Source: Cristatella mucedo (lineage: Eukaryota; Bryozoa; Phylactolaemata; Cristatellidae). Taken from it: a stretch of 64,000 nucleotides of DNA. A program made the position numbers and the translations under genes. Position 1 is the first letter of the stretch. Every line of letters begins with the position of its first letter. Of this stretch, positions 1 to 10,374 are shown one piece after another. Below the pieces are notes generated by a model, which was not told the DNA's origin, did not search any database, and saw only the letters and a program-made list of their open reading frames with translations. Where the stretch lies: the NCBI GenBank assembly GCA_009760855.2, contig WPIO01000156.1, positions 209,501-273,500 of the forward strand. Direction: 5' to 3'.

Positions 1-142
1 CAGGCGACATCGTGCCTGCTTTCTGCCCTAGCATGACACTCAGTTTCTGATCAATATAAGTCAACCATGCATGCAAATAAGCTGGAATGATATGCAAGTA
101 AATCCAATCGTACATTCCAAATTTCATTTTAGCATATACCTA

Positions 143-296
143 TTTTCAGTTTTTCTGCTGAACGATCTGGCCAAATGCCAACTTGCTAAATTGCTTATAT
201 TACGTCTCCTAAAATAATTTTTTATTTTAGGAGACGTAATATAAGCAATTTAGCAAGTTGGCATTTGGCCAGATCGTTCAGCAGAAAAACTGAAAA
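143..296. repeat. Perfect palindrome, 75-bp arms
   Basis: The arm at 143-217 is the exact reverse complement of 222-296, with a 4-nt loop of T. I checked the outer, middle and inner parts and found no mismatch. Pairing stops immediately outside the arms. The sequence matches no LINE or SINE family of this window. It could be a fold-back element, a template-switch event or an assembly/library artefact. It lies just 3' of the last exon seen of the minus-strand gene at 0.4-4.2 kb. Confidence 0.9.
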
Positions 297-404
297 ACCC
301 AATCTATAATAATATGACAGCGCTATGAAACGCAATGCATCTCACAAAACACTAAAAAAGGATATCAATGCAGGTCTTAGTAAAAGATGCAGCTCAGCAC
401 CAAC

Positions 405-485
405 CTGAGCAGACTTGGGCCCAACTTGGTTGGCCGAGGATGAAGGCAGTGCCTGCTTCTCTTGAAGCTGCCTGCTGCGCAATCC
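405..485 (-). CDS. Candidate exon of the membrane/coiled-coil gene
   Basis: This is an open 27-codon segment in phase 0 at both ends, beginning GLRSRQLQEKQALPSS. The acceptor has a good pyrimidine tract (tcctctcctatctctcaccag) and the donor CAG|gttggt is acceptable. Phase 0 matches the exon at 1,557-1,751, so Q- and R-rich residues would continue the coiled coil. If the donor is not used, the frame runs on for about 20 codons to a stop at 342, giving an alternative C-terminus. Not recognised by family. Confidence 0.4.
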
Positions 486-1556
486 CTGGTGAGAGATAGG
501 AGAGGACGTTAAATCACAGGGCACCTGGCTTGCACTGCAGAAGCAAACCCAGACCAGCAAAACCATGGCACAGAAAGTCAGTGCAGTCTTAAGAAGGCAT
601 CATGTTGTCAGTGCACACAGTCTGCCACCATCGAGACCATGCAACTGGTGATGATGCCAGCAACAGTGGCAATCAGCAAGAAACGGTTAAGCACCAGCTG
701 CATATGCAGCTGTTTTTGCTGGTGCTAAACACGAGCCTCTTTGACCAGTCCAATAACTGCCGAAAATGTCGTTCAGGACTAAGCAGCAGTTGTTGCTGAG
801 CTGCGCCTCGATTTAGAAAACTGACCACTGACCCAGCCCAACTAACGCTAGCAGGCAGCAAGGTCCCAATGTGCAAAAAAGCATACCTAACCTATCGGTC
901 TCATAAGAAAGCTGGCAGGTAGCAATAGAGCCAGCAAGAAAGTGTTCGACAAAAGAAACGTGCTTCCAGTCTTGGCATATAAATGCTGGAATCAATTAGT
1001 TAATCATTAGTCAATCAATTAATAAGCCCTCTGCATGTGTGCATCCCAACAACTCCTTTGTATTGCCTTAGTCACTCTACAACATATCCTGCCAACATAG
1101 ATCTAGATAGAGGACTGGTCCAAAAAGGGCGGGGGGGGGGGTTCCCCGAGGTGGCTACACACTCAAGCGATATCACTCTTCACTTAGTCCCAAGGATTTT
1201 CAGTGGCTCTGTATTCTCTAAATTTCAACCTACATAAAGCAGATAGAACGTTCTAGCAATCTCTGATCCGGAGGTAGGTAGGTAGGGCATGGAGGGTAAG
1301 TGACCTGAGCGATCATGATCGAATGAGAACATGCACTAAGGCCACAACATCACTCCCTGCTTGCCTGGACCTGCCACAGAAAGTCGAAAGCTGCAAAAAG
1401 TGTTGGAGGAACGACCTTGACCGCCCTGCTCCACCACTGGTCGAACGGCTAAGACCATCCACCGAGCAGATCAAGGCAATAGGGAGCAGCCGAGATCTAC
1501 TATCGACTGTGCAGTAGCATCAGCGTTAAAACCGGATAAGCCACAATCCTGCTTGC
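486..1556. other. Probable intron, no other gene seen
   Basis: This lies between two exons of the minus-strand gene. It holds a run of G at about 1,131-1,141 and no repeat family I recognise. Small open frames on both strands lack good splice context and do not continue into each other. Confidence 0.4.
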
Positions 1557-1751
1557 CTGTCGCTGCACTTGATTGAGAACAGCAAAGCGAACCTCTTCAG
1601 CAGCTTGCAGTTTTGCCGACATCTGGACGAGCTGCTGCTCCACCTGCAGTCGAATGGCCTTCTCGTGCCTAGCAGTCGCTTCGGCCTGCTGCCGAAGGGC
1701 CTGCTCAGCTGCTGCTTTCCTCTCCGCTGCACAAACAGCATCGTACTCGAC
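1557..1751 (-). CDS. Coiled-coil exon of an unidentified membrane protein
   Basis: This 65-codon exon is phase 0 at both ends. It starts VEYDAVCAAERKAAAEQALR and is rich in A, E, Q, R and K with heptad-like spacing, as expected of a cytosolic coiled coil. The acceptor is excellent (ttgttttttccttag). The donor is CAG|gcaagc, a GC-AG type fitting the known AG|GCAAGT consensus. Phase 0 matches 3,852-3,926 upstream and 405-485 downstream. There is loose resemblance to the coiled coil of the mitochondrial protein MIC60, but membrane segments before the coil do not fit that family, so no name is given. Confidence 0.6.
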
Positions 1752-1899
1752 CTAAGGAAAAAACAACCAACAGCAAATCAGAGAGAAACGAGACAGGTCA
1801 GACGAAGCTCTCGACTAACTAGTCATGAGCAAGGGCAAGTCATGATCTGATGCCCAGGTATCTAAGTGTTCTGATTCGTCTACCTTGACTGTCACAAAT

Positions 1900-2140
1900 A
1901 CTATGTCACCACATTTCTGTCTGGAGTACAGTATAGTGGTTTCTCTCAAGCCTTCTATGGAGCCTCTCAAGTACTGGGCACCTCAGGCTTCTGTGGTTGG
2001 TCCACACAGTTATCCTAATGTATACTCTCCCCTTTCTCGGTGTAGTCACCAAAGAACAATCCCGACTTGTATTTCTATGCAGATGGCACACAGCTGTACC
2101 TCTGCCTCACTCATCCCTCCAGTAGCTCCTGCTTTCTTCT
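1900..2140 (+). mobile_element. LINE-A fragment (RT palm)
   Basis: Decayed reverse transcriptase. The frame shows EPLKYWAP (family: VPLKYGVP), then the residues around the catalytic box as FYADGTQLYLC, with the second catalytic Asp changed to Gly. It lies in the intron between exons at 1,557-1,751 and 3,852-3,926, antisense to the gene. Confidence 0.75.
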
Positions 2141-2159
2141 CTCACTCCCTCCCACTCTC

Positions 2160-2410
2160 ATAGCTATCTATCTTTCAATCAAACGTCTATTCCCTATTTA
2201 CATTTAGCTCCGTATCTATCTATCGATCTATCTACTTAGCGATGTGTGCATCTATTCTCCTATGCATATAGCAATCAGCAATGTTAAACCATACTATCGA
2301 ATCAGCTGCATATCTACTTATTTGGCTTTGTATCGAGCTAGCGTTTCTATTATCTATCTACCTACCGAACTACCTACTTAACTAATTACCTATCCATCGA
2401 TCTAGTTATC
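2160..2410. repeat. Degenerate TATC-rich tandem region
   Basis: Repeated imperfect tatc/ctat/acct tetranucleotides (for example atctatctatcgatctatc) run across about 250 bp. Low complexity, no coding signal. Confidence 0.7.
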
Positions 2411-3139
2411 TCTCTGCCTCAGCTTTAAGCACTCAGCACATGTAGCTCATGCAAGAAGATAAAAGCACAACGAATACTCGTCTCGTGAGTGAAACACATC
2501 AACCGACTTGTAGCTGCTACTGTTACACCTTGACTCGCCTGCAGCTGATGCTGAAGCAGCTGTCTTGTCAACTCGAGCCTCTGCATACGTTGCATTATAA
2601 TAAGCTAATGCTAAAGGCAAACCATGGAAACAATCAGTGCTTGGTCATGAACCAGCTGCTGCAGCTGAGGTCACAAGGTTCTGCTTAATGCTGCTGTAGG
2701 CATTGCCTCACAGAAGCAGCTTCAACCATGCAGCCAGCAGCTTCAACCTTCACCAAACTTCAGCGATGAAATCAGAGGTCGTCAAGTCATCCGACCAGCA
2801 TCCGACCCACCGGAGGTGCACAAACTGCCATGCAAGGCAAATCAACATCTACCAGTGCCACTGCCTAGCGGCCCGAAGTGGCAGCAGCAGTAAAACCATG
2901 AGCTACTCGGTAGCAGTTAAGGGGAACCGACGAGATAACTGACGAGAAATATTTTTTGCTCGAACAAGTAAGAAAGGGTGCCGTGCATTCAGCAGGCATT
3001 GATAACTGCACTGCTTCTTACCTGTATAGAGTGCGCAAAAAATCTGTTCCAGGCATGTAGAACGTTGGCCTATAAAAGCACACCAAAGCTCGATCAGCAA
3101 GGCCAGGATGGATAGGAAAGAGCTCAAAGAAGATAACAA
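2411..3139. other. Intronic sequence, nothing recognised
   Basis: CAG/CTG-rich (many gctgct and cagcag). Open frames of up to 99 codons occur on both strands without splice support or family resemblance. Confidence 0.4.
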
Positions 3140-3445
3140 TAATATGTGTCGGCAGAAAGATAGAGGATGTCGTTGTATAACGATTGTGGACGTGAGTTTC
3201 ACAGTCGAGCACGTGCAGAGTGAAAGCTTGTGTCTCCAGCTGTCGTCAAGAGAAGGAATGGAACAGCTTATTTATTGTTCATAGATGACCTGAGGGCAAG
3301 AGGAGGTTAAACGTGGTGACACAGTTCAATTAGGTATGAAGGAATCAAGCCGCAGGCCTTATGGGTCAGAGTAAGAACTTGTATGGGTTGATCATATAGA
3401 AGCCACCGTAGCTTCTTCAGCAAAGGAGATGCATGGTGAAACGCC
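3140..3445 (-). mobile_element. LINE-B 3' region, inverted partner of 6.2-6.5 kb
   Basis: The minus strand covers the C-terminal RT region and part of the 3' end of LINE-B. It is almost identical to the plus-strand copy at about 6,210-6,515 and shares its private changes (for example gtatgggttgatcatataga), so the two are duplicates or very close siblings in opposite orientation. It lies in the intron 3' of the exon at 3,852-3,926. Confidence 0.8.
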
Positions 3446-3851
3446 AATGAATACCAAGTAGTATTATATGCTAGAGTTAGCCGAGCGACAGACTGAAGAT
3501 GCTCTGGAGTGCAAGGTAGGCAATCGCCTGTGGCTGCGATTTAAATTAAATGGTGCAAAATTATTGCATGTGAAGATAGAAGCCGGAACCAAGCTCTTGA
3601 CTTCAGGCGAACAGCAACACAAGGTCCGATCGCCAAAGATTTCAATTTATTTCCAGGGAAGGCCAGACTTCCACGAGCAGAAAAGCCTGGCAGTGAAGGA
3701 CTGAGGTTGTGGCTTTAAGAACAATGCATGTGGCAATGAAGGAGAGACTAGTATAGGGTCGGAAAATGCCAGACAAACGAAACACTTAAGCAAAGGCAAG
3801 ATAACATTTGAATTGTACTTAGCATAACATGCAATATGACAGGCCTCTTAC
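3446..3851. other. Intronic sequence, nothing recognised
   Basis: A 78-codon plus-strand frame is present (3,468-3,704) without splice or family support. No repeat recognised. Confidence 0.4.
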
Positions 3852-3926
3852 TTTGGATTGCAGCTCCAGCAGGTATTGATTTTCATTAGACATGACGAAT
3901 TCTACAGCAAACATTATGTCATGCAG
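3852..3926 (-). CDS. Short exon of the membrane/coiled-coil gene
   Basis: 25 codons in phase 0 at both ends, LHDIMFAVEFVMSNENQYLL followed by ELQSK. The acceptor (catttgtgttacag) and donor (AAA|gtaaga) are good. It joins in phase to the membrane exon upstream (4,035-4,198, ending at ATG TTT|gtaagt) and to the coiled-coil exon downstream. The amphipathic charged end suggests the transition from membrane to coil. Family not recognised. Confidence 0.55.
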
Positions 3927-4034
3927 CTGTAACACAAATGCTGAGGAGCCTCTGAGCTAGACAACAAGTAAACGATCAGTGTGATTCTATTAGTCAATCA
4001 GCTGAGCTTTGTAGGATGCGAGTGAAGCACTTAC

Positions 4035-4198
4035 AAACATCGTTAGAACTATCATATACACGGATGCCAGCTTGAAAAACTCGTAGGATCCCAGGCAGGC
4101 CAAGACCAGCAACAATTTAAACTCTCCATATCTTAGAGTAAAATGAATCAAGTTGCACCCATCCCAGCGGACGACTACAAACACGATAGAAAACGTAG
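4035..4198 (-). CDS. Membrane-segment exon of the same gene
   Basis: 54 codons plus a 2-nt split codon at the 5' end. Two hydrophobic stretches are visible: TFSIVFVVV near the start, and KLLLVLACLGSYEFFKLASV running into YMIVLTMF. They are separated by a short polar loop with RWDGCN. The acceptor is cttcctctatag, with an alternative cag 14 nt upstream in the same frame; the donor is TTT|gtaagt. The 5' phase (1) would accept the candidate mini-exon at 7,532-7,613. This looks like a multi-pass membrane protein, location unknown. Confidence 0.55.
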
Positions 4199-4264
4199 CT
4201 ATAGAGGAAGAGACTGAGAAGACCTCACGAGCGAACAGAACCATAAGAAATATTTCCTTTAGAG

Positions 4265-4335
4265 TACACGTTAAGTGTCTAGACAGAGACTAAGTTCTCT
4301 GAAAAGGTTATACAATACTATTATTATTATCATAA
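4265..4335 (+). mobile_element. LINE-A 3'-end stub
   Basis: About 70 bp with the LINE-A 3' stem-loop in decayed form (aagtgtctagacagagacta, ttctctgaaaaggtt) followed by a short (att)n tail. Extreme 5' truncation. Confidence 0.6.
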
Positions 4336-5535
4336 CGCACGTTTCCATTGAACCAGGAGCATAACTTTTGGAGTACCTGTATTACTGCAAGTGCAGGGTC
4401 TTCTGGCCGCTCGTTCGAAGTACCTTATCCTAGAGCCGTGTCCTCCACCGTTTGACAAATACAGGGCCCCGAATTACGCCAGATGCTTCTGGTCAGCTAA
4501 TTAAAGCAAGTCTAGGTATTACTTACAATAAAAAGAACACACAACTTCGGCACTGAAATTAAACCTCGAGTAGGCCAAAGAGACAGGCCACAACAGCCGG
4601 ATAGACAAACCGCAGCTATTATGAGATTGCCGCCGGAACGACAGGCACAGTCACGTGCACCAAACCAAACCGTACACTTCATAAACAAATTTCATTCTCG
4701 AGGACAAGCTATAAATAATCTACAATTTTTTCTCTGATAACCAAGTTTACAGCAGCCTGAGAATTTTGTACCGACAAACGGCCAAAGGTGGAATTATCTC
4801 TGCACATGCGATCCGGAACAGCAAAGGTAATCTGCACTGCTCATTCAGACAACATTCAAGAGAATATAGCTTGGTCAACGTGGCAATATTAATAAATCCA
4901 AATGTGTATAACTTTAATAATGATAATAGCGGTCGTTAGAATATCCACATAAGAAAACTACGTCTCTCTAAAGGCTAATTTAACAGCAAGCCTTAGGTAA
5001 GAGCCCTCTAATTGACAATGCTGCTTCTGATGCAACTGCTTATGTAAACATGTGCTGAAACAAGTTAAACCTGTATTCACAGGTGACGGCAACAATCCGG
5101 GTCGATTCAAGACTTCACTCTTGCGACATCTTAAGGCTTTTAAGCTTCAGAGTGCGAGATTTCACAGAGCACTGAATTGAAACCGGAAGAAACCACCCCA
5201 CCGAAAACAACCATGGCTTTATGAGGCTAATGAAACGATGGGCAAGCTCTGTCGACATTTCTTTAACAAAGACATTGTTCCTTTACAACATAAGTAAAGT
5301 GTCATAAAGAGATCTGGTTCTATTGGGGTGCAATAAAAAGTCTTATTGCTATTATAGCTAGCTGGCATAACCAACTGGGCAAAGAAGGGCAATGTCATCG
5401 TCACATGCGAAAGCCTGACTTCGGCAGCACAAATTAGAAAAGCCTCCCTCCGAGATACACCAATTAGCCTAGCTGCTAGCCAACAATTTCTCCATCCCCC
5501 CTCCAATGCGAAACGCCTAGCTCGGGCAGCCGATT
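4336..5535. other. Probable intron, nothing firm
   Basis: About 1.2 kb, moderately AT-rich. A 95-codon minus-strand frame ends at 5,219 but has no clear splice frame and no family match. No repeat recognised. Confidence 0.4.
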
Positions 5536-5539
5536 ATTC

Positions 5540-6750
5540 GAATCGCTTGTCGGTCTGCCAGCCGAGGCTCTAGCATGGTTCAAATAGTATCTGTCAGATC
5601 GCATTCAATCCGTGTATTGCGGGGGTCAAGTCTCATCTCACAGTCCATATGCAAACTAGTAGACTATGTAGTGCCACGAAAGTCTGTTCTTTGTCCTGTG
5701 CTCAGTCTGTCCGTAGTGCTACGCTCACTATTCACAGCTGCATTTTCGGTTTAAATCGTCGGAATCTGCCGACGAAGCTGATAAACCGATCGGTTGCCTT
5801 CCCGATATTTGATTCGAGCTATTGGTGAATTTCCTTAAACTAAATGACAATAAAACCAAAATCCTACTCGTAAGACATCCCAAGAGTTTGGCTGGACTGA
5901 GAGACTTCACGTCTAGTCAATCCCTTCGATATTTGCTCTAAATGTAGGCATCGTCTTTAATAACAGCTTAAATTTTGACATTTGCTATAAGAAAACTACT
6001 GCTATTGCTAGCCACCACGTGAATTATATTTAAATGAATTATATCCCTGTCTAAAAGTAGGCACTACCTACCACGATAGCTTGCCAAGCCTTAGTCCCAG
6101 GTCGGGCTTGTGCTAAATTGATGCAATTCCATTTTTGCTGGGCTTTTAAAGAAAAGCCACTAGGCCGCTTGTGCTGGTGATTAATGCAGCTGCAAGGCTA
6201 GACAAAAAATGTATGGCGTTTCACCATGCATCTCCTTTGCTGAAGAAGCTACGATGGCTTCTATATGATCAACCCATACAAGTTCTTACTCTGACCAATA
6301 AGGCTTGCGGCTTGATTCCTTCATACCTAGCTTAACTGCTTCACCAGGTTCAGCCTCCTCGTGCCCTCAGGTCATCTATGAACAATAAATAAGCTGTTCC
6401 ATTCCTTCACTTTAATACAGTTGGGGACACGAGCTTTCACTCTGCACGTCCTAGACTGTGAAACTCACGTCCACAATCGTTATGAAATGACATCCCCTAT
6501 CTATCTGCCGACTATGGCACATTCATTGCAGTCGGCCTGACGTGCTACTTTAAAGCTACTCAATATCTCAACTGCTCTCCTGACTCAGCTATGCTTCTCA
6601 CTTTATCTTTCTTGCCCAAGATGAATTCTGTTGGCTAGCCAATGCGCACCGAAAGTCGCTTAAGCTTTTACTGACCTGCAGAAAACTCTCCTGCCTAACA
6701 CCTACATGGTCTTTGTGGAGTTACACAAGATACATTACAATACTTGTCGG
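5540..6750 (+). mobile_element. LINE-B, decayed RT and 3' end
   Basis: Starts in the RT (EALAWFK then a stop, YLSDRIQSV), is internally deleted after the GVPRKSVLCPV-like segment, then continues through KLNDNKTK-like residues to the C-terminal region and the 3' end (tggagttacacaagatacattac). There are many stops and frameshifts. The part at about 6,210-6,515 is nearly identical to the inverted copy at 3,140-3,445. Confidence 0.8.
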
Positions 6751-6896
6751 CAGCGACCAACCGGCAGATACTGGCCCTAGGCGACAAATTGCTTTCCTAA
6801 AAGGGCTCACCAGGCAGACTGCTGTTTTACCGAACTCTGCTAGCTACTCCATGAAATGCAGCAGCCTGTTCACATTCGATTACCAAGATGGATTAC

Positions 6897-7111
6897 CTTC
6901 GGTCCAGAGTCTGCCACACTGCCAATTGTGAACGCGCTTTTAATGTGATGACAATAGCTAAGGCATGGGTAATAACTTGATATAAGCCAGCAGAGAAAGG
7001 CTCGTAAAGGTTGTTATCAGCCAGATGATCATGTAGTCTCTTTGGTGTCTCGATGGCAATGAGCCAAAGAAGTCCAGAAAGATCCATAAACGTCTTTTGC
7101 ACTGCACGATT
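6897..7111 (-). CDS. Candidate exon, hydrophobic protein
   Basis: 71 codons plus 2 nt between an acceptor (aaactgtttag) and a good donor (CGAAG|gtaatc). The frame begins NRAVQKTFMDLSGLLWLIAI and includes the hydrophobic HALAIVITLKA. It could be an upstream exon of the membrane gene at 0.4-4.2 kb, but its end phase (2) does not fit the exon at 4,035-4,198, so either an exon is missing or this is not coding. An alternative frame here also stays open. Confidence 0.28.
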
Positions 7112-7254
7112 CTAAACAGTTTAATCTTTTGGCCTGCCATCGTGGCCAAGACTGATAAGTCACCGAAGCGCCCCGAACAGTAAGAGTAGAGATAGCGAAT
7201 AGAATGAGCACAGCAGCTAACTTAATTATTAGCTTGGGCTTAATTTTTAATATT

Positions 7255-7330
7255 CTAGATCGTATACTTAAAACTAAATGCTTGCCTTGCCGACATTCGA
7301 TCCTGGCTGTCGGAAAACTTCTTGAAAAGG
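7255..7330 (+). mobile_element. LINE-B stub
   Basis: About 75 bp matching the LINE-B segment just 5' of the KLNDDKTEL motif (cttgccttgccgacattcga, then gtcggaaaacttc). It probably belongs to the same decayed family as the 5.5-6.7 kb copy. Confidence 0.6.
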
Positions 7331-7531
7331 ACTGGTTGGCAGTGAGCCCCGAGATCCGGCGCTAAAATATATGCACGAGACGTACACATGCACTTCTGTG
7401 ACACCACCGGAGCCACAGTGCTGAAACTATCAATAGCAGGCCGGGGCATGAGCACACAGTTAAATCACAGGCCAACACTCAACAGGCGTGCAGGACATGC
7501 GAAAACCTAGCATGAATTTAATTGTGCTTAC

Positions 7532-7613
7532 GTTCAATGCCATAACGAGTCTTCTCATATGCCTGAATGCAGTCATTGCAGCCGACAGCCTTCCACAAGT
7601 GGCAGTCACAAGA
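7532..7613 (-). CDS. Candidate Cys-rich mini-exon
   Basis: 27 codons plus 1 nt ending GAA C|gtaagc, with residues CDCHLWKAVGCNDC then IQAYEKTRYGIE. The acceptor is weak (gtgagccag); a better internal acceptor at 7,563 would leave a 31-nt exon. The end phase (1) matches the 5' phase of the exon at 4,035-4,198, which is the main reason for listing it. Confidence 0.25.
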
Positions 7614-8099
7614 CTGGCTCACATAACTTAGTCACAAGACTGTGTCACGAAGTATTTCCAGAGCTGGGTCAGCGCACTTTTGTAGACCATGACGCGAGTT
7701 TACGTTCACATTGAACAATCACCTCCAACGAGTAAGCAGAAGAGGAACTAAACTGTCAAGTTCAAACAATACAGCACCAGCAGGGGTGACGTTTCTGTTA
7801 CCAGAACAACAAGCGGTAACTACAATAGCTAACGGTCACGTGGACACACTTCTGATGAACCTACAGAGGGGGAGGCCATCTCTCCACAATGTTACTGAGC
7901 AAGCATTGCTTCCGTAAAGATGCCGGCAAGCGACAGCTACAGCAAGCCCATGCAGCTACAGACCTGCCATCAAATTAATGCAAACTTGCAGGGCATGACG
8001 TATCTCTCCGTCTATTACTCTTCAAACCAACAAGTATTAAGTGGGTAGGCGTTAAGCTGTACAGTTGTCGGTAGCATGCTCAAAAGCTAAGCAGCTTTC
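7614..8099. other. No gene seen
   Basis: About 490 bp of unassigned sequence. A 68-codon plus-strand frame has no splice or family support. Confidence 0.4.
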
Positions 8100-8262
8100 A
8101 CAGCTGGCCCAATGGTTCAGGTGCTGGCCCGACTGAAGCCAGGGTGAACGTATTTAATGACCGAGGTCGTGGGCTCGAGCCCTACTGCATCAATGAAGCG
8201 CCTAAATTGAGAACCAGTTCTCTTAGAGTGCTATACAAATGAATTAGTTAAGGGTAGAGATG
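8100..8262 (+). mobile_element. SINE1 (tRNA-derived, LINE-A-like tail)
   Basis: A tRNA-like head with an A-box-like ctggcccaatggttcagg and a B-box-like gggctcgagccc, then a tail aagcgcctaaattgagaacc and ttctcttagagtgctataca copying the LINE-A 3' stem-loop. An (att)n tract follows at about 8,310. Confidence 0.75.
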
Positions 8263-8330
8263 GAAAAAGGAGTGCTGTCGGCTACAAAAGCAAACTCTTG
8301 TTGTCGTAATTATTATTATTATTATTATCA

Positions 8331-9699
8331 CCGACTGCTTGGCTTAGATGAATGGAACTGCAGGACTTTCATGCAGATTTTATCAGTTTAGCTACAGCAG
8401 CTGCCGGGGAGAGTGAACAACTGCATCGCAGGGCATGCAACAGGCACGTAGGCAGTGGCATCGAGCTCAATGGTGGGAATCTCAGCAGGCAGCCGGCCAG
8501 GCGACCCTGTCGACCTCTCCGGAATGTTGCCGTCACATCCCGAATACTTATCTTTTACGCTTCTTCAGCACAAATGCTCGAAGCAAATTTGCAGGTGTCA
8601 GCAGCAAAGCTCAATAGAGAAATCACAGAGACGAGAGTGGATAGGAGGGAGACAGAGAGAATGAGAGATCTGGAAACAGAGAGCCAAACAAATTGCCAAA
8701 ATAAATCCAAGCAAAACATAGGCAAAAAAGCAGTGCGCAAAGCTAGCGGCAAGATCACAGCGGCTATAAACCGCTATCCAAGTTGCAGCATAGCTAGCAG
8801 AAAGCGCTAGCGTGCAGCGCTAACCGGGGCGCAATCTTTCGGCTTTTGCCGGACGGCCCGGACTCGCTGACCTTCCCGGCGCTCGCTGGGCATAGCTGTC
8901 ACTCACCTACAGGAGCAGTCTGCCAGCGTCTTGGAAAACATCGAACGACCACCAATCCAAGAGCCTCGTGGACCGGATGTACGCTGGTCTGCTTCGGGTC
9001 CTGCATCGCAGTAACGACATTGCACAGGTCCAGAGAGAGCGCTAGCGGCCTGCGAAGGCCGAGGCCGCGGGCACCGCTAACAAAGAGACAGCGACTCCGT
9101 TTGTGGCTATATCGATGCAGACAGGATTGGCTGCTTTGGCAGCCAGCTTGACAACATTTTTCAAAAGCACTTCCGAGAAACGCTGCCTCTCCTACAGCCG
9201 GCGGTAGAGAACTCTCCAATCATTCATTCGGACTTTGCTGCGAAGCAAGGTGATAGCACCTCATTTGCTGTCCTGAGCGCCTGCACACACCACGTTACCA
9301 CGACAGTATCTAGTGGTGCAGATGCCCTGCAACAGCAGCCAATCAATGAGTCCAGCAGCTGCTGCAGCTGCTGTTGTGGTTGGCTACTGTGATCCCCAGG
9401 TAGGCACAGTGGCTACCTGAGTGCCGGGGCTAATTGATCGGGCTGAAAATGACTAATGGTCCGGACAGTGAGAAACTAGAGTAAGACACAATGGACTGAC
9501 AAGGGATTTCTTGTGACCTGTTCACTACCCCCCCCCCACATCCCACCGGCTGCCACAAAGAAAGCAGACTGCTTATCTGTCTGGCATCAGCTTTCATTCA
9601 TGCAAGCTGCTCTACAACAGCTGTGAACCCACCCAGCAATGACAAATGCTGGCTGTGCTCTGTCGTGTGCCTCTCAATGCCGACAGCAAGCTAAATGCA
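8331..9699. other. Unassigned, one weak exon candidate
   Basis: The minus strand from about 9,200 to 8,907 has an acceptor (cggctgtag), open frames, and a textbook donor GTAG|gtgagt at about 8,907. Two frames stay open (one contains SLDLCNVVTAMQDPK), so the coding frame cannot be chosen and no product is named. The rest (152-codon plus-strand frame at 8,352-8,810) shows nothing recognisable. A C-run lies at about 9,530. Confidence 0.3.
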
Positions 9700-9925
9700 C
9701 ACGGCCAAGCGCTCTCGTATTCCGTCGGGTGTTAGGCAATGACAACTACTCTCCTGCTGCCGACCGTGGCTCATCCTTTTCTAGCGGTCCTGAGCTGCTA
9801 CTTCTATGCTACTCACTACCTAAACTGCTCTCCCGACTCTGCTATGCTTCCCAGTTTCTCTTTGTTGCATGAGACGAAGTTTGTTGGCTACCGAATGCGT
9901 AAGGAAAGTCGCATAAATAAATAAA
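9700..9925 (+). mobile_element. LINE-B 3' region, interrupted by SINE2
   Basis: Matches the last residues of LINE-B ORF2 (HPFLAVLSCYFYATHYLNCS, then LLHETKFVGYRMRKES) on the plus strand. The match breaks at about 9,925 and resumes at about 10,093, so a SINE2 copy has jumped into it. Confidence 0.8.
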
Positions 9926-10092
9926 TCCTAGCATATAAAACAGCCTCTTTTGTATAGCGACAGAAGAGCCTTTACGGCTATCACCACCGCTTGCATTGGC
10001 GATAAAGGATCGCCCCACCGCAGGAATCGAACCCACGACCTCGGGACCGAGGCCGTGAAAGCAACCGCCTTACCCAGTGTGCCATCACGGCA
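9926..10092 (-). mobile_element. SINE2 inserted in LINE-B
   Basis: Read on the minus strand it has a tRNA-like head with B box ggttcgattcc, then the 3' hairpin aggctcttctgtcgctatac and aaaagaggctgtt, then an AT-rich end (aataaataaa). Short flanking gcata repeats (9,91x and 10,09x) may be its target-site duplication. Confidence 0.8.
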
Positions 10093-10180
10093 TAGGCTGT
10101 GAGTGCGCTATACAAAACTCTCCTGCGTAACGCCCATGTGGTCTTTATGACTTTGTGGAGTTACACACTGAGATACATTA
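10093..10180 (+). mobile_element. LINE-B 3' tail, continued
   Basis: Continues the copy at 9,700-9,925 through aggctgtgagtgcgctatac and aaaactctcctgcgtaacgc to the family end gagatacattac. Confidence 0.75.
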
Positions 10181-10374
10181 CTGACGTCTGCCAACAAAGC
10201 ACCAATCGTTGGCAAGGCTTGGCTGCCATTGCTCGTTAGACCGAGCCTTGCATCGATTGCAGTGCCTGTCTGACCGATTGCTGCTACGATCACCTGCGTC
10301 CCACACTGCGGCCCATGCAAAGCCACATTCACAAGCAAGCATACACTGCATAGTCTCAAGCAAGGATTATATTA

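Noticed and set aside
1557-1751. Naming the coiled-coil exon as MIC60/mitofilin
   Set aside because: Coiled coils resemble each other by composition, and the adjoining membrane exons do not match MIC60.
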